From contig CALYLX010000146.1 of the NCBI GenBank assembly GCA_944990035.1, positions 434,001 through 498,000 on the forward strand: a DNA stretch of 64,000 nt, read 5' to 3'. The notes below the pieces were generated by a model. The model made no database searches and was not told the DNA's origin. It worked only from the letters and a program-made list of their open reading frames with translations. The stretch is from Clitopilus passeckerianus. Taxonomy: Eukaryota; Basidiomycota; Agaricomycetes; Agaricales; Entolomataceae. Below are positions 35,185 through 45,290 of this stretch, in pieces (positions within the stretch are counted from its first letter, which is position 1; each line of letters starts with the position of its first letter). The position numbers and the translations under genes are program-made.

Positions 35185-37112
35185 TCAATTTCTATATAGT
35201 ACTGCCATCTCCGCGGACACAATGGCCAGCCCAACACTCGTCATTGCAGCCAAAGGTGCCATGTTCCACATGGCGAACTCCCACTGCTTCACTTTGATGC
35301 CCTTCTGTCTCAGTATCGTGTCCCACAGCAGCCCAGCCAAACTTGCTGAGAATGTAAAGCTGACTGCACCAATGTTACTTGCAACAGCCAACGCGATTGC
35401 AGCAGCTCGTTCGGTATCAGAAGTCAGGCCGGCTCCACGAACGACTTTTGTAAGGAGAATAGTGGCACCAATGTTGGTGCCTGCAATATTGCATAGGATG
35501 ACGCCGAGGACGCCAACGATCCATATAGTAGCATGCATGTGTCCTTTGGTAGCTATCATCAACCATCTTGAGAAGACCTCGATCCAGCCCTGCCGTGAAA
35601 GGGCCTCAATGAGAATGAATTGGGAAAATGCAAAGGGTATAAGTGCAAAGGGTAATCTGGGGATCGCGACGGCGAGTGTGGGGAAACGATGTGAGAAGGC
35701 GTCCCATTTTGCTGCCCACCAGGCATTTAGTTTTGGGAAGAGGGGTTTCGTCTCGGGTTCGAGTGGGGGTGGTACGGGCGCCTCCTTTGTAGAGTCGCTG
35801 CGTTTGTCAATCGAAGTTCGTGGCGGTTCGTCCAGCTGTATTGTTCGTTGTCTTCGTTTCAGTGGTTCGTCAGGGGTGGGTATTGTGATTTCATGGTCGA
35901 GCTTCGTCGAATCTGTGGTCAATGTCAGGGAATCGGCCAACGCCTTGCTTGCATCGGAAGCAAGTGTCGAACCTTTAGAAGGGGGATGTGTCTCCTGATC
36001 ACGCTGGAGTTCATCAAGGTGAGGTTCCGGAGATCCGGTTCTGGGTATATCGTGGGTATCATCTTTGGCAGGTCGTTCCTCATCATCAGGCTGATATGCC
36101 CCATCGGTCATTGCACGTTTAATCTGAGCTTCAGTGCTTTCTGCTTCGTCTGCACCAGATTGCGCTAATTTGCCGGTCTTATGTCGGTAAAAGTCCCAGC
36201 AAATGTCAAAGATGAGTTTCGCAACAGCGAATGGCAGGGAAATCTTCCACACATCGACTTTGAAGAATGAGACGATGATGATGACGGCAAGACATGCGCC
36301 GAGGATTATGCTCCCAATAAGCGCACCAATGGGGTCCCGTAGTGCCTTGCGAACGTCAAGCTTTCCGGTGTGGGGGATTTTGCGTGGGAGATGTTTGTCC
36401 TTCCTGAATTGGATGGCCAAGGCGATAAAGGATGCCACAGTGCATCCTAGGAACGGAAGGATGGTGTAGGCCGTGAAAGCAGCGTCGTTCACGCGGAAGC
36501 CCTCGCAAATAACGACGTTGGTGGGGTTACCAACGAACAGGACCATACTTGAGGTGTTGGCAGCGGCGAATTCAGAAATGATCCAAGCCATGGGCTTCAG
36601 CCCAGCGGCCTTGGTGTAGTATACGAGGAAAGCGGTCCCAGATAGGATGACGGGATCGTTGCCGATAATAACGCTGACCACGATGAGCATGACATAGAAA
36701 TAGAAGTAGAGCTTCCGGGTATTTGAGCCGCCTTTGTTGCTGACCCAGAATGCGGCAGCTTCCAGGATACCTGTATGGTCCAGTGTTATAGCCATGTATG
36801 CCAGTGAACTGAACAAAATCAGGATATTGTAGGGTTTAATGTCATCTGTAAAATTAAGGTTCATTGGTGCTGGGGACCTGTACTGAGACGAAACGCACCT
36901 GTGCCAACAATACCGTCTCTAATTTGCGTAGCGCCCAAGCATTGGGACGCCCATAGAATTGCGATGGCAAGAATTGGGGCGGTTGTGAGATTTATCCAAA
37001 TTCTTCTGCGACCTAGCCATGGTAGTCGAATATAGAAAGAGACGGCTTGGATGACGAAGAATGTTGAGATGAAGAAAAGAATTAGAGTAACGATAGAAAA
37101 CCGAGTAATCAT
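35185..37112 (-). CDS. ArsB/NhaD-type (IT superfamily) permease, copy 5 with all expected motifs
   Basis: Start MITRFSIVTLILFFISTFFV at 37110-37112; the first exon ends ATQIRDGIVGTG, then a phase 1 intron, then DDIKPYNILILFSSLAYMAI. Both half-sites of an IT-superfamily transporter are present: VIIGNDPVILSGTAF and LFVGNPTNVVICEGF in the first, and NIAGTNIGATILLTKVV in the second. An acidic cytoplasmic loop of about 150 residues separates the halves. The family includes arsenite, Na+/H+, citrate and other anion permeases; the substrate cannot be read from the sequence. An alternative in-frame ATG lies at 37160. This is the best candidate for the functional parent of copies 1-4. Confidence 0.87.
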
Positions 37113-37755
37113 CTGGAAGAAGTCGTAAGCCACATGCACCCAATGGCCAAGTTTCCTCAAGCTTGAGGTATATGTAGTAGCGGCTCGAAGAACACACCTC
37201 GTCGTCTTCGGGTTTTCCTGCCAAGCACACCTTCACAGCACTTTTTGGCACGGGATCAGTTATAACTTATGTAAGGTTATGCCGCGCGGACTCTGGAGTG
37301 ATGCCGATGATGGTGGGTCTGCCACGAGGCACAGCAAGCGGTAATGGTTCAAAAATTTACATTTCTAAAGTCCATATTTACGCAGTCTTTATAGGTCCTC
37401 CAGCGGCTCTTTCTGTTAAATGAGAGCACAGCTTCCCCCATTCACAATAATTACTCTTCCATGACACTTACAAGGCTGCGTGAGGGACCCATGTCGCTTC
37501 ATCAACGTATGTATCTCCATTAGAATAAAAATTGGCCCTTTCCCAAGCCCAGTTTTGAATAAGCAGGTTGACTGCTTAGCGCCCGAAATCCCAACGTTAT
37601 CAACGTGCACTGGGCAGGCGTTAAACGTCGCTCTTCTTCTTTCTACCATCTTCTCCAGGTGTTGTTCTGTTGTGGGCTTCCAGTTGCCCTCCACTCCCTG
37701 CCAGAATTCGAACAAAAGGCCGTCTTGTAGCTTTGGACCCACTTTGGCAAACAAT
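37113..37755. other. intergenic, divergent permease 5 and CorA-like gene
   Basis: This holds the promoters of two divergent genes. Open frames on both strands (37416-37808 minus, 37480 plus) overlap each other; only the plus frame from 37756 is supported as coding. Confidence 0.5.
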
Positions 37756-40369
37756 ATGTCCACCCACAGCCTCCAGACCCAGGCAATACATGGCGTTGGA
37801 AATTTCAACTATAAACGAGAGCTCGAAGAGAGTATCGCAAGGAAGAAGCGGATCCCCGTACCCTCGCATCGCCATGCTGCCCCATCTGCGCCCTGGCCAT
37901 GGATTGACATCTCAGATGGTGTGTAATGCTAGCTCTTTTTTCTGCGCCCAATTGTTCAATTATCGCATTTCTTTTACCGATTTATTTTGGGCTGCCATCT
38001 GAATAGATATCGACATACAGCAGCTGAATGCTGAAACGCCGCCCATTCCACCGCTTTGCGATCACAAGGATTGCGGAGGGTGTTGGAAAGGGTACCCTCA
38101 ATCTCGATTCCCGAACTGGACGGATAGCCAGCAAGAACGGGCCAGAATCATAAATCTCAAAAAGAATTACAACAGACATGACCCATGCCGGATATACCAC
38201 GTAGACGTCAATAACGAAGGATTCTTCATGAATGCCGACTCCCTAGAAGCGAAGGAGCAGGATAAGGATAAAACCTGGCAGAAAATTGTAGCGGCAAAGG
38301 TAGGTTCTTTTGCGCCCTTTTCCCGGCTATTCCTATTTCCTAGCTCGAGAGACCACATTTTCCTTCGCTATGAACATAACTTTTTACCTCATCTTGCAAG
38401 AACGAATTCGAAACCTTTTTAATGTTGCTTTATTAGAACCCTGAAAACAACCGTGTTCGCGCTCTTTTCATAGAGAATCTCACAGGACCTGTAATGCAAA
38501 TGCTCGGAGCAAAGTAAGTTCGTTTTATAACCAAATTGTAATTTTTTCCGACGCACATTTTCCAGATACAATATCGAACCCTTCTTCTACTCAGCTTCGC
38601 TGAACTGGATACCTTCCCGCTACCAAGAGGACTCTCAATACAGAAAAGGAGACCGTACGCTCCCGGCTATCCCTTAGGGACCTCCCGATGGCTAACTGAT
38701 CAACCTCAACAGATATCACCATCTGTGTAACATTCTTAAAATCCGTCGAGCGCGACAGAGCCCCGGGAGATGGTGGAATTACACCCCCGGGATCAGTTTT
38801 AATCGACATGGAACGAGATGGAGGCTCCACCCTCAGTGCGTTGCTTGTGCTATCCACGCTGCATACCACCATATTGACGCAAGCTCATATCCGCAGCGGA
38901 ACAGATGATTGACACGCAGGCACCTCTGAAACTACGGTCCAGTGAGTTCATGTTTCGCCAGTGCATGCCCTTGGGTCGTTGCAGATCCTGACATCCCCTT
39001 GCTAATTTCAGGCCGTCGCAAACTGGTACTTGACTTGCTTTCAGTGCACCTCATACGGAACGTGGAGGACAGCACGATTATCTCTTATCATCCTCAAATC
39101 GAGGATCATCCTACGACGGAGGCCAAGTATCTTCACGAGAGGATCAGATATGCAGGTGCGTCCTTGCACTTCAAGCATTGCTCACCCAGGTCACTCATAT
39201 TTTCTTGTAGGCCAAAGTGTTTACTGGCAGAAGATGTTCCAAACTTGCCCAGACCCGACTTTCGTTCTCCTAACTTTCATATGGCATACGGTATATGCCT
39301 GGGACCAAGCTCTTCAAGACCTCTATATTCATATCTGCTCCTTGGTATGGCCTTTATATACTCTCATCGAGGCATTGAAGCAGACTGGTTTTGCATACAG
39401 GAAGCCAACGTTATACAGTCGTACGACATCGTCGTCACCCAGGAGCTCCATGTCATTCGTGCTCACCTCCTTTACTACTCGTCTCTTCTCGAGGATCTCA
39501 AGAAGACTATTGAATTTGTCCGAGACACGAGGAACCCGGCGATGGACTCTTTCCCCGAGGATGTTCAAAAGCACAATACGACGATGATGAACAGGGAGTG
39601 TGCAAACCTAGTCAGTGAAATCGATCGTCTTGAGCATGGCCGATCGATGCAGGACAAGAGGTTGAAAAACGTCATGAATCTCGTGAGTAATTCCCAGAAG
39701 TGCACACCCGAAAATGTTTGTGTTGATTGTGGGTACGACTTAGGTCTTCAGCAGTGTCAACATTGATGACAGTCAACGTATGCAGAAAATGACCGAGGCA
39801 GCAGTAAAGGATTCCGCAGGTTAGCACTGAAGTTTCATATGTCTGCGATGTGATCGCTAATTACCATTTTATTCACAGCGGTAAATATTCACTACATTAT
39901 TCCAGCTAACCTCCTTACTGAGCGCATCGATAATAGATGAAGCAGATTGCTTATCTGACCATGATTTTCTTGCCCGCGTCATTCATTGCTGTGAGCGCCT
40001 GTTCCTAACTCTCCTGCACAGCCTGGAACGACTCCTAACCCCGCCTCCGCTCTCTAGGCCGTCTTTGGTATGAACGTCAAAGAATTTGACGACGACACGA
40101 AGGGCAGCCTCGGACATTACATTGGGACGGCACTTTCCCTCACAGCAGCCACCATCTGGATCATCATCGCCTTCCAAAGCAAATGGATGTACGAAGCCAA
40201 CACATCGGTCTTTGTGCGACTTGGCTGGCCATTCAAACTCGTGATCGACGTTGTTAAAGGCGGACTGAATAAAAAGAAACCAGAAGAAGAGGAGGTAGAT
40301 CCAGGGTTCCCACCGATGCGGAGGGCCCGGACCTTCGACCTTGGGCTATTTAGTGGTAGGAGGAGATAG
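37756..40369 (+). CDS. CorA-like Mg2+ transporter (fungal type)
   Basis: A membrane Mg2+ channel-like protein. Exons read MSTHSLQTQAIHGVGNFNY to APWPWIDISDG, then DIDIQQLNAETPPIPPLCDH, IYHVDVNNEGFF, YNIEPFFYSASLNWIPSRYQ and DITICVTFLKS. Later exons carry QSYDIVVTQELHVIRAHLLY, FVRDTRNPAM and the long coiled-coil leading to the pore. The pore region spans two exons: MKQIAYLTMIFLPASFIAAV, then FGMNVKEFDDD, with the diagnostic GMN motif at about 40068-40078. A second membrane helix follows (LTAATIWIIIAFQSKWMY), with a basic tail to 40369. At least eight short introns with GT-AG ends are needed. Frames in between look intact. Start choice is by the first ATG in the open frame that matches the family pattern. 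Confidence 0.88.
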
Positions 40370-40930
40370 GAGATGGATGAAAACCTCGCCTGCCCTTCCA
40401 TTTGGCACCGTACGGCATTGACCACTCTTGGGCTGGTTGCTGCATTGGGCGCATTGGACTCATCTGGACTGGGACTATTCTCATTCATGTCAGATTTACG
40501 ATAACGACTACACGATGATATACTTTGGATGTATACATGTATTATGTGCTTCAGGTAACGAGACTGTTAATTACAACCGATTTTGTTTGTACGATTTCAC
40601 TTGTAGTCCCAGATACGAATATTCACGCTTTGAACCCGTCCCGCACTTTATAAAACGTTACAACTTGGCTGGCTAGCCACTGACTGTGGACAAGCAGAAT
40701 CGACTATTGACTAAAGTGATTCAGGGCAAATCTTCAACGCGCTGGACTCTTAAGTCTTTGGATCATCATTCGGACGAAGAGTCACTAGTCAGCCTTTGAT
40801 GCAATTGATAGGTTGACCTCTGCCACCCAGCAAGCCACCCTCTGACCCGAACGAAAGGCGGCAACCACCCAGAACAGCTCTAACAGAAGGACATTAATTG
40901 CTTATTTGACATTCGCTGTTGTCGTTTCTC
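40370..40930. other. 3' flank of the CorA-like gene and left flank of the retroelement
   Basis: No gene is seen. The left boundary of the retroelement lies somewhere between here and 41560 and could not be placed. Confidence 0.4.
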
Positions 40931-40935
40931 TGTCT

Positions 40936-40985
40936 CTTGACGAGACCACTCCTCTCTCAGGGCCCAGGGGAGGTGTCTTGTCAAG
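40936..40985. repeat. hairpin-forming inverted repeat, left flank of the retroelement
   Basis: The 19-nt arms CTTGACGAGACCACTCCTC and GGGGAGGTGTCTTGTCAAG pair at about 17 of 19 positions, counting wobbles, across a 12-nt loop. Confidence 0.6.
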
Positions 40986-41026
40986 CGCTGGAGAAATGGT
41001 GCTAGCAGTTGCCTAATCTCGTATTT

Positions 41027-41076
41027 GTTGGTTTGCCCAGCCTGCTCCCCAATAGAGCACTCGGCAAACCGACGAA
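41027..41076. repeat. second hairpin, left flank of the retroelement
   Basis: GTTGGTTTGCC and GGCAAACCGAC pair with one mismatch. An inner TGCTC/GAGCA stem sits inside the loop. About 40 bp lie between this and the first hairpin. A comparable GGGTTGCC...CCAACC structure lies right of the element at about 45228-45270. Confidence 0.55.
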
Positions 41077-41561
41077 TATGAGACTACCTACCTTTCGGGG
41101 TGTGGTAGCCATTAGATAAGGCGGTTAAGAACGTCTCTTCTACCTATTAATTTACAGCCCCCCATTCCTCATCACAAGCCATTCATCAGGTGCCAACCAT
41201 TGACAATCACATAGGGAGATGAGCGATCGTAAGGCTTGACTATGATGTGTGTCATTGCAAAAAATGGTTGGCCGGGGGAGACAACACGATCTCGAGGTCA
41301 TTCCGCCAGAGCTGAGCGCGCATCGGCGGCTCTGGAGCTGGAGGGCTTTGTCAAGAATGGTCGTGTTCAGTTCATAACCAACGTCAAATACTTTTTTTTG
41401 CCTAACGCAATTATCGTACTCAAGGGTAAAACTCAGATACCTATAATCGTTATTTGTACTGAACCCTCCAAGTTCAAATAAACTCTCGACCAGGGCGATA
41501 GGCCGTATTTCGTTTCGTCGCACAACATCTTTGTTACGGCACAAGACTGGTGCTAACATCG

Positions 41562-42380
41562 ATGCCTCCAGCTGTCCCACCCAAGATCGTGGAAGCTTTC
41601 AAGAGAAGGGAATTCGTGGCGTACACCCACCTCCTTCATGCGGCAAAGCACAAGACCCTCCTAGGAGGCTCGCAAGAACTCATGGTGGTCGGAGACAAGC
41701 TCGTAGCGCAATCCTTAGCCAGGGACAAGGCCAAAGAGGAAGCCATCACGCTCGAAGACTGGCTCCTTGCATCGAGAACTGCTGTATCGTTGACTCAAAA
41801 GCATCAAAGTCGCGTCAGGGCATCAGCCTTAGAATCCCACAACGACATGGTGCTCCAGTTGTCCCCAACTTATGGATGGGACATCATGGTCCTGTACGAC
41901 ATTCAGCAGCGCGAACTGGCGGCCACTAACGAGGATCACGACCTCACCGGCGTTGATTATCAAGCGCTCAACAACCTCATGTCCAGGAGAATGGCAAGCA
42001 CTTTAAACCAGCTAAAGTCCAAGCCGCCCCATCTCCCACCGTCTCCAGGACAGGGCCACAAGCGTGCTGCCCCTTACGATTTGTCGTCACCGCATCGTGC
42101 TGGCCGAAGGGAGATCAAGTGCTTTCGGTGCGGAGCCCACGGTCACTTCCCAGCAGACTGCGGTGCTCGCAACACGATTGCTGGCAAGCTGGCAGCGTCA
42201 GTCGTCCACGGCGGACGGTCGAAGAACGCGCTCCACGCCCCACATGGAAAGCAGTACTGCGTGGGGTTTGCATCAAAATCCTTCTGCAGCTTCGGAAACG
42301 ATTGCGCCAACTATCACGCCTGCAGCATCTGCCACGACTCCGGTCACGGAGCCACTCGCTGCAGCGCAGGCTCTGCCTGA
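41562..42380 (+). CDS. Gag-like ORF1 of the YR retrotransposon, with zinc knuckles
   Basis: The protein starts MPPAVPPKIVEAFKRREF at the ATG in 41562-41564 and has 272 residues. The N-terminal two thirds are helical and hydrophilic. The C-terminal part has CFRCGAHGHFPADC and CSICHDSGHGATRC, two CX2CX4HX4C knuckles, with an additional Cys/His-rich segment between them (FCSFGNDCANYHAC). This fits a nucleic-acid-binding Gag protein that packages element RNA. It ends at TGA 42378-42380 and overlaps the start of the RT frame. An in-frame GTG lies at 41550 but the ATG is preferred. Confidence 0.75.
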   Translation: MPPAVPPKIVEAFKRREFVAYTHLLHAAKHKTLLGGSQELMVVGDKLVAQSLARDKAKEEAITLEDWLLASRTAVSLTQKHQSRVRASALESHNDMVLQLSPTYGWDIMVLYDIQQRELAATNEDHDLTGVDYQALNNLMSRRMASTLNQLKSKPPHLPPSPGQGHKRAAPYDLSSPHRAGRREIKCFRCGAHGHFPADCGARNTIAGKLAASVVHGGRSKNALHAPHGKQYCVGFASKSFCSFGNDCANYHACSICHDSGHGATRCSAGSA

Positions 42381-44002
42381 TCCCAGGCAAGTGGTAACCC
42401 CACTTGACCCAGAGCGCACAAAAGAGCTTCTGGAGCATTTTGGGCTGCTGTCAGAGTGGGGGCACATTGTGGGAGGTCTCAAGGAAGGTTTCGACGTAGG
42501 CGTGCGCATGACCCCGTCGAAAACGCAGTTATTTCGAGAAACATGCTTCATGTCGGCTGGACACCAAATTTATTTCATTATATTGCGAGCGAGCAGGCGG
42601 CGGGCCGCTATTCACAGGCATTCACCCCGGAGCAGCTCGAAGCTTTCATCGGTCCGTTCATCACGTCACCACTGGGGTTGGTACCGAAACCTCACTCAGA
42701 CAAGTTCCGTCTGATCCAAGACCTGTCGTACCCGAGGAACAATCCCCACCTCCCTTCAGTCAATTCCTCAGTCAATTCAGACGACTTCCCGACAGAGTGG
42801 GGAACCTTCGAGGATGCGTCTGCTCTGATTCTCTCCCTTCCCGGCGGTTGTATGGCAGCAACGTTCGACATTTCCGCAGCTTACAGAATCACCCCAACAA
42901 GACCGGACCAGCAAGCCTTGCTGTGTATACTCTGGTTAGGCTTGGTGTACGTGGACCGAGCCCTGATGTTTGGACTGGCATCGAGTGCTGGAGTGTTCGG
43001 AGCCATAGCAGACATGCTCGTTGCTATCTACAAAGCATGGGGTGTCAAGGCTTTACTGAAATGGGTAGACGACTTCTTTGTTGTCAGGTGGCCGCAGGAC
43101 TCATGGACAGAGGACGAGTTTGTTGCTCTGACAGCCAACATCGGTGTACCATGGAGCAAGGACAAGACCAGACCCTTCTCTTTCCGGCAGAGGTACATTG
43201 GCTTCGACTGGGACCTGCAGCTCCGGCGAGTCTCCCTCCCCCTCGAGAAGCTAGAAACGACCAAGGCACTTCTCCAGTCGTGGCTGGTGCATGCGGCAAA
43301 AATTCAAGTCAGCGGAAGCAGCAAAATTGCATAGGAAACTTGCGCATATATCATGCATCTTTCCGTTATTACGGCCATTCTTGCCCAGCAGCTCGCAATT
43401 TGCTGCCTCATTCTCGTCGCAGAGAGCAGCGAGATTCCCACCCAGACACCTAATCGAAGACGCGAAGTGGATCCTCGACCTTCTCGACGTGCTACCCAAT
43501 TCCCTTGCGAGCCCAAAATCCCATGGACATCAACTGGTGGGGAGATGCAAGCACATCTTTCGGGGTGGGAATAGTGGTGAATGGAGTCTGGGGAGCATGG
43601 AGATGGAAGCCAGGGTTCAGTGTGGGTCCTCGCACTGGATTCGATATCAACTGGGCGGAAGCAGTGGCAGTGGAACTGGGACTGCGATTGGCTCGACATC
43701 TAGGTCTCACGAAACCTGGCCAAGCATACTTGGTCAGATCGGACAACTCGGCAGTGGTCAAGATAGCAGCCAAGGGGCGTTCCAGGAACCAGAGAGTGAA
43801 CGAGATCTTGAAGCACATCTACAGGTTGCAGGCAGAGGGCGCGATCCATATTCGGGCCCACCACATCCCGGGGAAGATCAACATTGCCGACGCCTTATCC
43901 AGGGGGGACATCGCATCCTTCAGAGCGGCCTTTCCCTCAGCAGTTCAACAGACTTCTATGACTCTCCCTCCCCACCTTGTCGACAAGCTCCTACCACTGT
44001 GA
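42360..44002 (+). pseudogene. RT-RNase H ORF2 of the YR retrotransposon, frameshifted
   Basis: The N-terminal part (LLEHFGLLSEWGHIVGGLKE, about 42420-42480) is in one frame. The RT palm continues in the next frame from about 42530: TSPLGLVPKPHSDKFRLIQD, ATFDISAAYRITP (motif A), FGLASSAGVFG (motif B) and KWVDDFF (motif C, about 43058-43078). A second shift near the A5 run at 43298-43303 leads to AAKLHRKLAHISCIFPLLRP. A third near the A4 run at about 43515 leads to RNase H: INWWGDAST, NWAEAVAVELGL, RSDNSAVV and INIADALSRG, giving D-E-D-D. The final stop TGA is 44000-44002. Shifts next to A-runs suggest replication or sequencing slippage. Confidence 0.8.
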
Positions 44003-45195
44003 TGATGTTAACCTCCCTCCATGCACCACAACGACCTACCCTGCAACTTCGACCGTCATTCCTGCGACCAGAGTGCAAGGCATCTGAGCGGATTCACCTA
44101 TGGCGGGGGGTGAACTTACCACCCCAACCAGCGGTGATCGACCACCCAATCATAGAAATACTGGCAGAAGCTGCTTCTCAAGCATCACTTCGGGACAGCA
44201 CAGGTTATGGAGCGGCACTCCGGAAGTTCCACATCTTCTGTGATATATTCGACATCCCAGAACCAGACCGGCTTCCAGCCTCATTCCCTGTCCTACACTC
44301 ATTTGCCCTGTGGGCAGCGTCGTACCCAGAAAGCATCGCATCAGTTGTGGGTGCAGCAGTTCCTTTCGAGCCGGTATCAACTCAGGTGGTGCACAAATAT
44401 CTATCGGGCATCAGAGCGTGGCACATAGCTCAAGGGTGGCCTGCACCACTATCTGCCGACGACCTCAACAGGATCAATTTCTCTCTGCGTGGCATCCAGA
44501 ATGTGCAAGGCTCCAAGCTGAAACCGCCTCGTCCGCCAATCACGCTACCGATGGTTCAGATGCTGAAGAACAAACTTAACCTATCTGCCCCCTTCGACGC
44601 GTGCGTCTGGGCAATGGTGGCATGTGCATTCTGGGGCATGATGCGATTTGGTGAGGTATCGGTGGAATCACGGGCTAAATTTCTCAACCACCCCGAGAAG
44701 CACATCAAGAGACGAGAGGGTCACATTCTCCAAGATGGTGATGGGAACTGGTATGCTCGATTAGACCTACCATGGGCGAAGACATCAAAACCTGGAGAGT
44801 ACCAATCTGTGTTCATTGTGGCTCAGGAAGTAGGCTGCGCTGTACAAGCACTTCGTAACCTCGCACTGGTAGTCAAGGCCGAAGAGAATGACCCACTATT
44901 CTCATGGCGGGACAGCAAGGGAGAAATTCGCCCAATGGTCAAGCAGAGAGCACTCGAGCGGATCAACGAGGTCCTAGCTACCAATGGCTGGCCACGAGGA
45001 ATAGCTTTCGGCCACTCCTTCCGGATTGGGGGCGCGTCTTTCTACCTAGGAATGGGAACATCACCAGAAGTTGTGCGGCTGGCAGGCAGATGGAAATCAA
45101 TGGCATACGAAACCTACATCAGAGCATTTGAACAAGTGGCAGCAAAACATTTATCGATGAAGGGCAAGCTGGTTGGGCAGGCGGCAAGCCAGTAG
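44002..45195 (+). CDS. tyrosine recombinase ORF3 of the YR retrotransposon
   Basis: This enzyme integrates the circular element cDNA without target duplication. The 397-residue frame is intact. The N-terminal SAM-like half includes LHSFALWAASYPESI and SGIRAWHIAQGW. The catalytic half carries MMRFGEV (Arg about 215), GHSFRIGGASFYLG (His about 338, Arg about 341), RLAGRW and YETYIRAFE (Tyr 369 or 372), matching the R...HxxR...(H/W)...Y pattern. Its start ATG (44002-44004) shares the A of the RT ORF stop, in the pentamer TGATG, which suggests stop-restart coupling. Confidence 0.87.
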   Translation: MMLTSLHAPQRPTLQLRPSFLRPECKASERIHLWRGVNLPPQPAVIDHPIIEILAEAASQASLRDSTGYGAALRKFHIFCDIFDIPEPDRLPASFPVLHSFALWAASYPESIASVVGAAVPFEPVSTQVVHKYLSGIRAWHIAQGWPAPLSADDLNRINFSLRGIQNVQGSKLKPPRPPITLPMVQMLKNKLNLSAPFDACVWAMVACAFWGMMRFGEVSVESRAKFLNHPEKHIKRREGHILQDGDGNWYARLDLPWAKTSKPGEYQSVFIVAQEVGCAVQALRNLALVVKAEENDPLFSWRDSKGEIRPMVKQRALERINEVLATNGWPRGIAFGHSFRIGGASFYLGMGTSPEVVRLAGRWKSMAYETYIRAFEQVAAKHLSMKGKLVGQAASQ

Positions 45196-45290
45196 CCGCG
45201 GTGTGGTTTTCTTGTGGGTAAGCGGCTGGGTTGCCTTGCGTTCCGAGCTCCGCTCACTGCCCAACCTACTCTAGCCCTTGCATCACGACA

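Larger units (their letters stand above)
40931..45290 (+). mobile_element. DIRS/Ngaro-type tyrosine-recombinase retrotransposon, frameshifted copy
   Basis: On one strand and in this order are a Gag-like protein with zinc knuckles, reverse transcriptase, RNase H and a tyrosine recombinase. No aspartic protease and no DDE integrase are seen. That set defines the YR retrotransposons (DIRS, PAT, Ngaro). The ends given are approximate: they take in two hairpins on the left and one on the right, and no split direct or inverted terminal repeat could be proven by eye. At least three single-base frameshifts in the RT/RNase H frame indicate that this copy is probably inactive, unless they are assembly errors. 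Confidence 0.85.

Noticed and set aside
35180..35998. Plus-strand 272-codon open frame
   Set aside because: Fully antisense to the motif-complete permease copy 5.
43291..44001. N-terminal extension of the recombinase open frame over the RNase H region
   Set aside because: The frame is open by chance over much of this span; the RNase H motifs lie in another frame, and the recombinase has its own ATG at 44002.
40936..45290. LTR retrotransposon (Gypsy or Copia)
   Set aside because: No DDE integrase or protease, and a tyrosine recombinase is present.
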